From Mesostigma viride (lineage: Eukaryota > Streptophyta > Mesostigmatophyceae > Mesostigmatales > Mesostigmataceae): 64,000 nucleotides of DNA. Every line of letters starts with the position of its first letter. Position 1 is the stretch's first letter. Below, piece after piece: positions 45,032-55,306 of the stretch. The notes under the pieces were generated by a model. The model did not search any database. It saw only the letters and a list, made by a program, of their open reading frames with translations, and was not told where the DNA came from. The translations under genes were made by a program, and so were the position numbers. The stretch spans positions 462,050-526,049 of the forward strand of contig RPFO01000127.1 of the NCBI GenBank assembly GCA_009746045.1, in the 5' to 3' direction.

Positions 45032-46699
45032 TCAGATGTGCGGAGATACTATGCGATCCAGCCGGTCCACGACCTGTTTGTAGAGCTTGTGCCAAGGGGC
45101 AGCACCGAACAGATGTGGGTGACGTTGCAAAAAACATCGGACTTGACGGAGCATAATGGCTCGGTCATAGTCTTTGACCAATAAACGCTGCAAGAGTTCA
45201 ACAAGAGTCGTGATGAAATCAACACGATAAGAACAAAGACGGGAAAAACGATGTAACTGAGAAAGAACAACACCATATTTTGCTGTGTGGGAAAGGAGAC
45301 TGTGAATATCGGGGTAACGAATAAAAGGAATTTGCTGGTATTTAGGATCCTTGCGCTTATCATAGATAGCCGTACGCCAGCCCTTCTTGTTATGGGTAAT
45401 GTTAAGATCGAGGTAATTGCAATGAGTATCCTCCGACGTGAGCTTTAATGTGAGGGACGCTTGCGGGTAGATGCCAGGCAGACCAGCGGTGATATACAAA
45501 TGGGTTGCGAAATCAGGGTTGTCGAAAGCGATGACATCATCAATGTATCGACATGTATGGATAAAACGCCTGATGAGAACATCATCGTTTGAGGCAATGA
45601 GATTCTCCATGAATGCAAGCTCATAAGTGTATAGATAGAGGTTTGCAAGGAGCCCGGCACAGTTAGTGCCCATAGGGATGCCGATAGCTTGTTGGTATAC
45701 ATTGCCCGCAAAACAGATGAAGGTGTTATCAACAAGATAAGAGATCCAATGGACAAGGTCAGCCTTCGTGATAATATAATTATAACCATCCCGCACGATA
45801 GCACCTGCCGCGATCCCTGAGAGCCACGTTGCCGTGGGCTTGGTCTGAGAAACACGCACGTGCAGGTGGTTGCGCCCGTGAGGCCTACGTGCATACAGAC
45901 GAGTAAGGAGGCTATCTAAACGAGCTTTCAAATCGTGCAAATCTAGTGTGGTATATAGAGTGGTGAAATCATAGGTGGCTATGGGCATAGGTATACGTTT
46001 CTCTGCTGCTGTCTTAGAACGGCTAAGGGCGGCAAGGCGTAGGCGTACTTGGGCTGAGTCTATGACGATCCAACTACCAGCGCATTCATACCCGGCATTC
46101 GACAGCACCTCCACCCATAATGCATTGGCTTCGGGGAGAAGAGCATTCAAAGCATGGCAGATGAGTTTCGAGAGAGGCATCAGTGGGGCTGAATGCGACG
46201 CAGCAATGGTGCGCAAAGCAACAGGAGTTTTGTGCAGCTTAAGAGTGAGATACAGATATGGGAACGTAGTGGTGGTGGCGCGTCGCTGCCGCTTAAGGAA
46301 TGCCCGAGCAAAAATGTTTTGGCTGTGCAGAAAAGCCCGATGAGCAGTGATACTGGCGGTGGACTGTGCACGCTGAACATAGGTAGGGCTGGACGCCAAC
46401 TCGTGTTGCAAAGTAGCAAGGTAGTGCTTCTTGCATATGAAAGCAAAGTTGTTGGCACTCTTGTCAACACACGTGATGATAAAGTCCTGCTTGAAGTGGT
46501 CAAGAAGTGCTTTATCTGTGGTGTTGAGCCAGGTGGTGCGGTGGACCTGCTGGAGACGGTAATCAAGCCTGGTGAGACGTGCATTGCATTCGTGAATGAC
46601 GGCGCGAAACCACGGTTCCATGGCAAGGGGAGCAAGCTGTAGGTCCGTGCTCATGGCATTGCAGAATTTGCGCAGTGAGTGATGTGGAGAGCAGTGCAT
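45032..46699 (-). CDS. Penelope-like reverse transcriptase (upstream unit)
   Basis: 555 residues, nearly identical to the RT at 40481-42178 from the common Met onward, with one Ala fewer near the STASITA stretch (a 3-nt in-frame difference). All catalytic motifs (YDFTTLYT, GIPMGTN, YIDD) are intact. The endonuclease frame is shifted by a 4-nt GTGA duplication near 46676 instead of the deletion seen in the other unit. Confidence 0.9.
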   Translation of the reverse strand: MHCSPHHSLRKFCNAMSTDLQLAPLAMEPWFRAVIHECNARLTRLDYRLQQVHRTTWLNTTDKALLDHFKQDFIITCVDKSANNFAFICKKHYLATLQHELASSPTYVQRAQSTASITAHRAFLHSQNIFARAFLKRQRRATTTTFPYLYLTLKLHKTPVALRTIAASHSAPLMPLSKLICHALNALLPEANALWVEVLSNAGYECAGSWIVIDSAQVRLRLAALSRSKTAAEKRIPMPIATYDFTTLYTTLDLHDLKARLDSLLTRLYARRPHGRNHLHVRVSQTKPTATWLSGIAAGAIVRDGYNYIITKADLVHWISYLVDNTFICFAGNVYQQAIGIPMGTNCAGLLANLYLYTYELAFMENLIASNDDVLIRRFIHTCRYIDDVIAFDNPDFATHLYITAGLPGIYPQASLTLKLTSEDTHCNYLDLNITHNKKGWRTAIYDKRKDPKYQQIPFIRYPDIHSLLSHTAKYGVVLSQLHRFSRLCSYRVDFITTLVELLQRLLVKDYDRAIMLRQVRCFLQRHPHLFGAAPWHKLYKQVVDRLDRIVSPHI

Positions 46700-47400
46700 T
46701 CACCTCTTTGGCACACGTGCGCTGGACCCACGGCCGAAACTTGGTGCCTTTGGCAAAGAGGTCTACAAGCGTGTGGCTCGGCAGGATGCTGAGGTCAGCG
46801 GTCATGACGTGCTGTGAGGTGGGATCAAGGTACTTGAAATACCGTTGTTGTTGGCAGGGGCAGGGCCCTGCCAAGATGGTGGCCAGCTCGGTGGGCGTTG
46901 TATCGCGGCTGACCTTCCCGTTGCTGAAAACCATTTGTCCCAAGGTGGGCGAGTAATGCCAGGCGGCAATGGGAGTGCCGAAAGTGTTGCGCACCACGAG
47001 CGGCATCGCAGCCTGCACTTGCGGCAAATGCAGAATGTGTGGCAAACACAGCTCATCCATCGGCCATCGCAGCATGAATGAAAGGTGAGATCAGCAAACG
47101 GCGCGGACGCAGTGCATCTGCATTCCCATTGACACGGTGCCGAATGATACGTGAGAGAAGGCCTCGCAGACTAGTGGCATGGGAGCGGGGGACTTGCAGA
47201 TCAGCTGGGGAGCACGACCCGACGGCAATGTGTAAGCTGGTAAGCTTCTTCAAGCTGCAGGCTTCGAGATAGGATGCATGAAAGTTGCCGCGTTGCATAA
47301 GCCGAGACATGTGACGCAAGCAGCGGAGACTGGTGGAGTAAAGGGAAGGATCGGTGGACACATGTGTGGAAGGTGGAGGGGCCGGGGTGACGCTGGGGGA
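46563..47400 (-). pseudogene. Truncated endonuclease-linker of the upstream Penelope unit
   Basis: Continuation of the linker between endonuclease and RT. The GIY-YIG domain itself is lost, because the copy is 5'-truncated at 47400. A 6-nt insertion near 47059 (CGGCCATCG against CG) and the 4-nt duplication near 46676 are additional differences from the full unit. Confidence 0.85.
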
Positions 47401-47401
47401 T

Positions 47402-47830
47402 GATTACATCAATCAGGCAGCGCCACATTGTAAAGCTAGCCTACTCGTCCAAAAAACAGTCATCCCAATTGATGCCCTGGCATATGTAGGCCAGCTGTTC
47501 GTCATAAGAGCCATCATCCCAATTATGGCCCCACGCTAGGCTAGCTATTCTTCATAAAAGCCGTCATCCCGATTGACTTGCCGCCACAGGCGAAAAACTG
47601 TCAACCCTATCGATGCACCGCCGAACAAAGGTGCTATGTATTCGTCATAGTAAAACAACCAAAATGATTCATGCCCCGCCACAGGCCAGCTATTCTTTGT
47701 AAAAACAGTCATCCCGATTGACTCGCTGCCACGTGGCTGCCAAGACCCGGTGCCACGTGGCTGCCAAGACTCCTTCAAGCCAACCGTCACTCCGTAGTCC
47801 TGCAGGCACAAGGAGTACCACCACGGGAGA
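47402..47830. repeat. Degenerate tandem repeats (GTCATCCCGATTGAC units)
   Basis: Five or six diverged units of roughly 50-140 bp, each containing a form of GTCATCCCGATTGAC and usually GGCCAGCTATTCTTC. A 24-bp CCACGTGGCTGCCAAGAC duplication lies near 47737. It is part of the CACTA-like interior. Confidence 0.6.
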
Positions 47831-47921
47831 ACAACACAAGTACATCACAGATGCATGGGAGGGCACCATTCAGCGACACATCATTCTGATCACGGCACAT
47901 CATTATTCATTGTACGGCGGG

Positions 47922-48943
47922 GTTGAACCTGGTTACCGCCTGGCCGACTTGATTTATGCGGACGACACCACCCTCATCGCGCGCCCCGAGCACATTCAGA
48001 CCTGGATGGACTGTCTGGGCTTGGAGGCGCGGGCGGTGGGGTTGGAGATTAGTGTCAAAACTGAGGCTATGGTGATTGGGGCTTCCAGTCGCCCGCCGCT
48101 ACCACGGCTGCTAGACGGGACGGAGGTCCTGTTCCGCGACCGCTTCAAGCTGTTGGGGAGCTGGCTTCCTGACACCGCCGACGATGTGGACACCCGCATC
48201 GGCCTTGCCTGGGCCAAGCTCCGTTCGCTCACACCCTACTGGCGCTCGAAGGGCCTGGACGGGCACCGCAAGCGCATGCTCTTCAAGGTCCTCGTCCTCA
48301 CGGTGCTCACGTATGGCGCCGAGGCGTGGACCCTCCCACCCAAACTGGCAGCTCGGCTCGACGGCACAGTTTACAGGATGCTCCGGCAGGTCCTTAATGT
48401 AGGTTTTTCCGAGCGTCCGTCATCAGAGTCTTTGTATCATGGCATGCCTCGTGTTTCGGACGAGATTAGGCAGCGTAGGATAGCATTTGTAGGACACCTT
48501 GCCCGCACCAGCCAGGTCGACACCACCCTTGGTCTGGCCGGCCCCCAGCGGCTTGGACAGCCAGGGCGGCACATTCTGACCTGGCCTGGCCCCGCGGACA
48601 TTCCCAAAAGGGTAGGGAAACCTGTCACCAACTACGTTCAGATGTTGCTGGACGACCTAGTGGTCCCAGCCCACTTTGAGCACCGCATCCACTCTCTCTC
48701 CCGTCTTTGGACTGCCATGCAGGACAAGACGCGGTGGAAGAAGATTGTCAAGGCGCACACGCCCGACCCTGTGGGCAAGCCACCCCCCCAAGCGGAGGAG
48801 GCGTTTTGATGAGTAGTGTAGTTAGGATTTTCTAGATAGAGTTAGGATAGTTCGATCACGCGGCTTCCTCCACCCCATCCATCATGAAATATGTGCTACA
48901 TGACCTCCCCACGGAGGCATGTTATAATTTAATTTAATTTTTA
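47922..48943 (+). mobile_element. 5'-truncated LINE with open RT C-terminal frame
   Basis: The frame is open to TGA at 48807-48809. It encodes YRLADLIYADDTTLIARPEH (YADD motif), KLLGSWLPD, VLTYGAEAWTLPPKL, RQRRIAFVGHLARTSQVDTT and GKPVTNYVQMLLDDLVV. The 3' UTR holds the hairpin CCTCC-CCAC-GGAGG and an AATTTAATTTAATT tail ending at about 48943. It is related to the LINEs at 15705 and 16795 but a distinct subfamily. The same subfamily left the 374-bp copy at 28916. The fingers and endonuclease are missing; the exact left boundary is uncertain. Confidence 0.88.
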
Positions 48944-50540
48944 ATGGAAATGTGTAGCCTTACATGCGAAATAATGGCCGGCTGACGTGAAGAGCGACTA
49001 GATGACCTAGACGGTGGGGCCGGAAACAGCTTGCTTGTTTTTGTTTCATCGTGGGCAACGAGTCCAACGACTACTTTCTCTGGGTTGCAAACTGCGGCAA
49101 ATTGAACGCAAACCTCATCATGAAATCTTGACCGTCGAAATGTAACGATCCGACGACTTATGCAGTATGCCGCGTAATTTTTTGCGGGAGAGCCGTTGGG
49201 CCGGTTCCCGACGCGGGCGACCAGTGGTTTGCATTAAGTTAACTTACCTGAAGTTTTCCAACAGAAGTTACCCAAGCCGCACGATGGCACTCATCGACGG
49301 CCTCAGTCTGTTGACGCGTCGGCCCGATTTTGGCGGCATCCAATTTGACCCCAACGGTACCTACCGACAAAGGGCATACATTACCTTTCACGCGCACCAC
49401 GACCCCTTCGAGTTCTGCTATGGCGGTGGTGCCGTGGGGCCCGCATCAGACTGCGGGCCCTTATCTTCTATGGCGGTGCTGCCGTTGGGCCCGAATCAGA
49501 CTGCAGGCCCTTTATGCAGGCGGGCCCTTAATGCATGTCACTTATTTATTCTTCTGCATACAAATATGAAGCAATGAAGTCGTGTCCTCCGGATTTTTGC
49601 ATTTGCACCGTGTGCAGTTCTTGGACGTTTGGAAGCATGCATGGCATATGGCTAATGTAATGACTGACTAGCTAGACCGTTTCAGTGGTTTTTCATTTGC
49701 GGTTATTTCCTCGTAAATGGTGGGAAAGCGATCGCAGCAATGGTTCTCACCACTAGACACTCCCGGCCAGCGAAGCCCGATTAAAGTCCTCATCAAGCAA
49801 CCTGTTTCCGGCCCCACTGTATAGGTCATCTTACAGTCGCTCTTTGCGTAAGCCAGCCATAATTTCAATGAACAAGGCTACATATTTGCATACTCTTTTC
49901 TTGGTTATCGGTGTGCCTTTGTTTGAATGCAGGGGGGGTCGCTGTGCCGACACAACGCGTTCAACGTGCTGGGCATCAAATGAGGGCTCTGGGCGACCAC
50001 CAGTGCCCGACTAGTGTCACCACTGCCTTCCGGACCTGAGGGCGAGCCTGCAGCCGGAGCTGCAGACGTTTTTTCAGGGCTTAGCGCAGCCGCCAGGCTG
50101 CCTGTGTCGAGGAGCGTTTGCTCATCACATATTGCGCAATAGCTTCGGAAAATTATATCAGCGTGTGCGTCTTAGAAAGACGAAGCGATTGTGATATTCA
50201 CAGCCGAATTCGGTGCCCAAACGAGAAAGTTATGATCTCCGCTGTCAGCCATGGCTACCTCGTGGCTCGCGGCTTTGATGGTACATTGGCTATATTGTAT
50301 GATAACCCTATAATGCACCTTAGTGGTGCTGAGTTTTTTTCACATTAATGACTTAATGAAATAAAGCTCATGATTTTTCTCGTGGTATACTGTTGGGGCA
50401 GGCGCAGGCGCAAGAAGTCTCCTACGGTTGACAAACACCATATGTAGCAGGTTCACCTGACAACCATGCCAATATTTTGATGATTGAATGAATAAAGATG
50501 CTCTTTTTGTCGTTTTGCGCCTGACATTTTTGTCGGTTTA
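48944..50540. other. CACTA-like interior: Penelope scraps and unknown sequence
   Basis: 48944-49035 matches the Penelope 3' UTR (minus). 49580-49890 matches the same region in plus orientation. Between them, an open stretch at 49167-49577 has no recognisable product and includes a diverged tandem duplication of about 55 bp near 49420-49510 (TATGGCGGTG and GGGCCCG). 49900-50540 shows short codon-like stretches but no recognisable transposase. Confidence 0.5.
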
Positions 50541-50544
50541 GCAC

Positions 50545-50830
50545 TCACTTGTGTTTTTACCACTTGTGTGCATGCTCATGTGGTATTTTTTTACCACTTT
50601 TTATCACTTCTTCGGTTTTACCACTTTTTATCACTTTTTACCACTTGCACAAGCCTTTTACCACCACTTTACCACTTTTTACCACAAAGTGGTAAAAAGT
50701 GGTAAAATATACCCACTTTTTTACCACTTTTTATCACTTTTTATCACTTTTTACCACCCTTAGACCTCTTTTACCACCTCGAGGTGGTAAAAAGGTGGTA
50801 AAAAGTGATAAAAAGTGGTAAATTTACCAC
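50545..50830. repeat. Right subterminal ACCACTTTTT array
   Basis: The same units as the left array in mirror orientation (TTTTTACCACTTTTTATCAC), with a short inverted segment next to the terminus. Confidence 0.9.
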
Positions 50831-50871
50831 CCCCGAGTTCCTAGTGTCACGTGGCCAACGCAGTCACGTGT

Positions 50872-52566
50872 CTAAATGGTCTGGCTGCCGATTTTCCGCC
50901 TAAAACTGAGTTACAGCCGACACGTCGGCCCCTTCTCGGGGGACCAAATGCCGCGAAAACTATTGAGAATTAGGAAAAGTTTAGCTGAGAAGATCGAAAG
51001 TTTATAATTTTCCTCACAGCATGGTACTAGGGTTTGCATACTTCTGACAAAGTTATAGAGGTGTTCTGGCCGGTCAAAGTACAAGGGGTCAGGGTACTTT
51101 TTCACGTACAACGTGCATTCCGGAAAACGACGACCTGGCCATGGCGGCTTGCGCCCACGCATGGCATTTACGTTTTCGTTCGAATTTTCTGACCAAACTC
51201 AGGAAATTGATTTTATACGTCCTAAAGATGATACAGGCCAATTTTTGGTTCGCGGGAATGCCATTTGATAGGTGTCGGCAGCGTTCTTGCTCGAAAAAAC
51301 TGCGATCAGGCCGGACGATAGAAACGTTGACAGCAATACCTTTCCGGCGTATTTTAAAGGATATATTGGTTTCTTTGTACTTTTTATGATACATAGTAGT
51401 CGTAAACGTGCAAGGGTGGCCAGAAATCGCCGAATCCAGCGACCATGCTGCACAACTTTGGTGTGCCGAAATGCGCCATTTTGCGGCCACCGTCTGGGCC
51501 AAGGTAACGCCATCCATGCCTGGTAAAGCTTAATCATCGTTTTCCTATCGATGTTTGACGTTTATATATACGTTCTAGCTTGTGTAGCGCATTCTTTTTG
51601 CATTATTCATGCTCTTTCTTGACCCTGGCCTGGCCCCTTTCTAAAACACCCTTCTTAGATGCTTCCCTCAGTCAGTTGACCTGCCACAGGGTGATGGTGA
51701 TAAGTTTTAGAGGCTGTATGGGTTTGAATACCTCCATATATGTTTGTTATACATTTCCCACACACATATTGCATGAGTGTGAGGCAGTTGGCTGGTCTCT
51801 GTGGCATCATCAAGCATGTAACCGGTGAGTAGAAGCTTCCCATTGTCAGCATGTGCCACCAGGTGTGCTGGCCATCACCTGGCAAGCTATAGCAGCTTAG
51901 GCCTAGTTTATCCTTGCTAGGGCAAGCTGAAATAGGCTTAAAATCACTAGTTTGTTGGTGGCTGCCTCCTAGAATGCATGCCTTGCGTAGGGTATCCGTA
52001 CCACGTTACCTACGTGCATGGACAAGGTGGCACCTGCACATAGGTGCCATGTAAGGGCAGTGTGATGATGCAGTTATGTTTCCCCATCATTGTGGAAGGG
52101 AAATGTATTGTGTGGCATGGTTGGGGGCCATATTAGTAGGTATTAGTAGGTAGTATGCCCACTCCTACCCCTTGGTTGCTTTTTACCAACGGTACCCCTA
52201 TGGGCTGTACTGGGTGTAACTGCTGGTATACCCACCCAAATGATGACCCCAATGGCTCAAACTGTTCAGCAACTAATTGTTCATCATCCCTGAAGTGGTA
52301 GGTGCCTAGCTCTTACAACATAATTCAAAATGCACATTCTACCAAAAATGAAAACGCTCGTCTTGACCCCCCTGACTTTGACGGCAGTTATACATGGCCT
52401 ACCCTGCATATATGTAAGGTTGTGATATACCAACCCGAAGGGCAACTCATGGACATGCTTGGCCCCCAAGGACAGCCATTGGATATGGGTGGGTTGGATG
52501 GCATCTGGTTTGCAAAATTGTGAAGTTACAGCCGATGCATCGGCAGTATTTCTGCCCATTTAGGGG
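50872..52566 (-). mobile_element. R1 DNA transposon, copy C (left end clipped)
   Basis: A 1,695-bp copy nearly identical to B and D. The right end and TTAA (52567-52570) are intact. The left end begins at CTAAATGG, lacking TTAACCC, and follows CACGTGT. The loss lies 25 bp from the right end of the CACTA-like element. Confidence 0.85.
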
Positions 52567-52774
52567 TTAATTAATTACTTAATTAATTAATGCCACCTGG
52601 GTAGACGCTAAAAGAGAATTGAGCTAGTGCTGAGCCAAAATGACATGTGTTTTGCCACCCTAGACACCCAAAAACATGACCACTTTGATCACGGAATGTG
52701 AGGAGGATGCTCGGTGCGTCATACGCCATACCCCGCCATCGGCACAGCCAACCTTGCGACTGGTCTAGTAGGCC

Positions 52775-53260
52775 GGGCCCACTTCAAATGTTCCGCCGTC
52801 CAAGCCAAGTGTGTGACACTTTTTCGCTATTTTCGCAAAAAAAAAAAAAAAATTTCGCACGAGTTCGCGTGATTTTCGCGTGATTTTCGCAAAATTTTCA
52901 CACATTTTCGCACGATTTCGCACGATTTCGCACAATTTTGCATGATTTCGCACGATTTCGCATGGATTTCAACCAAGGGTCGTTTTGGGGAGTGACGTTT
53001 GACAAAATTTCGCATGAATTCACACACGTTGTGCACATAAAAATTTTTTACCGTCGACATTTTTCACATGAAATTTCGCACAATTTCAGCAAATTTCGCA
53101 CAAATTCGCACGATTTCAGCAAATTTCACACGATTTCAGCAAATTTCGCACAATTTCGCACGATTTCGCACGACGAATCACTCTGCAGAGTGACGATCGT
53201 CGAAAAAGTCAAAAAAACGACAAAAAGTGTCACACTTTTCGGAACATTTGAAGTGGACCC
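52775..53260. mobile_element. 486-bp foldback MITE with TTTCGCACGA array
   Basis: The ends are inverted repeats of about 21 bp with one mismatch (left CCCACTTCAAATGTTCCG), followed by a second inverted block (GTGTGACACTTTTT). The core, 52850-53170, is a degenerate array of TTTCGCACGA and TTTCAGCAAA units. No target-site duplication is obvious. The left flank 52571-52774 has a TTAAT-type tail and no gene. Confidence 0.7.
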
Positions 53261-53296
53261 TTTAACAACAAGGCTGGTAGGACGACCCGCCTGAGC

Positions 53297-53760
53297 AGCA
53301 TATTAATTAATTAATTAATTAGGAACATAACTCCGTGGGGAGTATATGTAGCACATAGCCCAGAGAAGGGGCATATGGCCTATCATACATTCTAAGCTAC
53401 TTCCTGCAAGGGTGGGAATGTAAAGGACCCTTGCTCTAGGTGCACCAGGGCACTTGCATCCCCATGATCTTCAAGCTATGCCCAGCGAAGGGGGAGCCTG
53501 TCATGGGGTGGAAGATCAGCATAGCTATACAAAAAGCTAGGGCATGGCTTCTCAGCAGAGAGTTACTCCCTGCATGGGCACAACATTACTAAATAAAGCT
53601 AGGCATCATCTGGAGGGTGGCTCATCATAGGCACACATGTACATGATTAAATAAAGCGCGTGGCTGAGCTGGGGTAGTGCCTCTAGGAGGCGTACATGTA
53701 CATGGCCACGGTCTATCTATTCTACACTACTAAGTACTGCTGTATTCCCCTAAGCTGGGG
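53297..53760 (-). mobile_element. LINE 3'-end copy
   Basis: A TTAAT-type tail at 53303-53322, then ATAACTCCGTGGGGAG, which in sense orientation is the hairpin ACTCC-CCAC-GGAGT. The 3' UTR follows. The approximate inner limit is judged from similarity to the next copy and to 22520. 53761-53983 has no recognised gene. Confidence 0.65.
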
Positions 53761-53983
53761 CGTCTGGAGTCGTTGGGGCCGCGGGGGTCGCCTGCCAAGG
53801 CTTGTGGCCGACGTAGATGGCCGCCCCCTTCCAGCAGCATATATGCAATGCATGCCTATCTCATGCTAATAATGTGTGCTTTTGTGCCAACAACCAAGTT
53901 GTTCCACCCAACAACCCTCTTCCAAAATGCCCAACAAGCCGGACACGTGGAGGACCACACACGCAGTATATAAAGAGAAAATA

Positions 53984-54139
53984 ATTAATTAATTAGGAAC
54001 ATAACTCCGTTGGGAGTAAATGTAGCACATATCCCAGAGAAGGGGCATATGGCTTTTAATACATTCTAAGCTACTTCCTGCAAGGGTGGGAATGTAAACG
54101 ACACTTGCTCGAGGTGCACCAGGGCATCTGCACCCCCAT
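53984..54139 (-). mobile_element. LINE 3'-end copy cut by an LTR
   Basis: A second copy of the same 3' UTR (hairpin ACTCC-CAAC-GGAGT), about 90% identical to the copy at 53297. It is interrupted at 54140 by the gypsy LTR. Confidence 0.7.
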
Positions 54140-54917
54140 TGTAACGACTAAAAATGATCATCAGCATCATCCACAGTCCAATATGAAAGATCTTTTTACC
54201 TGGGTTGCCTTCTTGAGTTGCAGAACTTCAAGTATCCGAGCAACGTTGAGATGGAAATTCCACAGCACGTGATTTAGGGAATCACACCCCTTGTAGACAC
54301 AAAGACAAGCTCGTGTGTAGACGACCTCTGTGGAACTGAAGGACGTCTATAGCCAAGGGGCTTTATGGATTGGACAACAAAGCCAAGCTTTATTATACCA
54401 TGGTGAATCAAAACCAACGTAGCAACAATGGCGACCCCACGTCCTTGATATCGACGTGCTTGTCGAACTTGCTCCAACCTTAGCCTGAAGAGAACCAATC
54501 AGAACCATGGAATCCTATACAAGATCTTCGTATCCATCCTAGTCACACAAAACAGAACAACACCACACACAGCCTGGCAGAATCTTTCCATGAGATCTAA
54601 ATCTGTCGTGAGCACTGAAGTCCCAAAGGAGCATTTAAGACTCAATAGTACCAACTAACAAACTACAACCCCACGTGGATCAGGCCACGACCAATGAGGG
54701 CTCCTATCAGTAGTATCAGCCAACAAACTACAACCCTACGTGGATCAGGCCACGACCAATGAGGGTTCCTATCAGTTGGCTGACAAAGTATCAGCTCCAA
54801 GTACCGTCGTCTTAGAAACCTCATAACTTTCTCAATACTGATCCAAAAGTCCTCGAATAAAAGCCAAACATTCACAAAACAAAGGATGTAACAACAAAGT
54901 CATTTTTGCTTGTTACA
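54140..54917 (-). repeat. 3' LTR, 778 bp
   Basis: In element orientation it starts TGTAACAAGCAAAAATGA and ends TCATTTTTAGTCGTTACA, so it is TG...CA with an 18-bp imperfect inverted terminus. A direct repeat of about 64 bp (ACGTGGATCAGGCCACGACC) occurs twice at 54661-54780. It abuts a LINE 3' end at 54139. Confidence 0.9.
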
Positions 54918-54936
54918 TATCTCCCCCTCAAAACTG
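54918..54936 (-). other. Polypurine tract next to the 3' LTR
   Basis: The minus strand reads TTTTGAGGGGGAGATA immediately before TGTAACA, the normal position of the plus-strand primer of an LTR retrotransposon. Confidence 0.85.
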
Positions 54937-55306
54937 GACCTCCCAGGTCCAATAGCCAACTCTTGAAGGCAGAGGAACATTGAACAGAAATCCACCATCT
55001 CTTGGGAAAAGCAGATGGGTTTTTACATCCCTGAAAACAGGGCCTCCTATCTCATAAACATCTAGTCACAGGTCTCTACAGCAAACAAGTCACTACCTTA
55101 TCTACTATAAAGCCAGATAAACACATCTCATAATACAAGGTCTTCCATTCAGCATCCTGGAACCTGGAACTCTGGACTGGAACATCAGAACTGGACTGGA
55201 GCCCCCCCCCATCATCCATCCTGGAATCCCCCCCTCACACCACAATCCAAAGCACCTTCCATGCTCTTCCCCCATTCCCCATCCTCTTCCTGCACAGCTC
55301 TGTTCT

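Larger units (their letters stand above)
39919..47401 (-). mobile_element. Penelope-like element, tandem dimer
   Basis: A full unit (39921-44472, period 4,552 bp) is joined head-to-tail to an upstream 5'-truncated unit (44473 to about 47400) in the same orientation. The whole 7.5-kb block is flanked by GATTACAT at 39911-39918 and 47402-47409, so it entered as one insertion. Both units share a 3' end beginning TATCAAAGAGACAACCAGCG on the plus strand. The protein order is GIY-YIG endonuclease then reverse transcriptase, the permuted arrangement described for the green-algal Chlamys and animal Naiad Penelope-like clade. Tandem arrangement with a partial upstream copy is typical of Penelope-like elements. 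Confidence 0.9.
39499..50846. mobile_element. CACTA-like element with nested retroelements
   Basis: The left end CACTAGGAACTCGGGGGTG (39499-39517) and the right end (50828-50846) are perfect 19-bp inverted repeats that start CACTA. Each is followed inward by a 300-bp array of GTGGTAAAAA/GTGATAAAAA units in both orientations. This is the subterminal-repeat architecture of CACTA (EnSpm) transposons. The flanks share TC on both sides (a possible 2-bp target duplication; CACTA elements usually make 3 bp). After subtracting the Penelope dimer and a LINE, about 2.8 kb remain. No transposase is recognised, so it is probably non-autonomous or decayed. Confidence 0.65.

Noticed and set aside
49167-49577. 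136-residue open frame as a gene
   Set aside because: No recognisable domain, contains a recent tandem duplication and lies between Penelope scraps in a transposon interior.
39499-50846. CACTA transposase inside the element
   Set aside because: No DDE-type or TNP2-like motif could be read in the parts not explained by the Penelope and LINE insertions.
52850-53170. CRISPR-like array of TTTCGCACGA units
   Set aside because: Units are 10-11 bp, degenerate and without spacers of constant length, and they lie in a eukaryotic inverted-repeat element.
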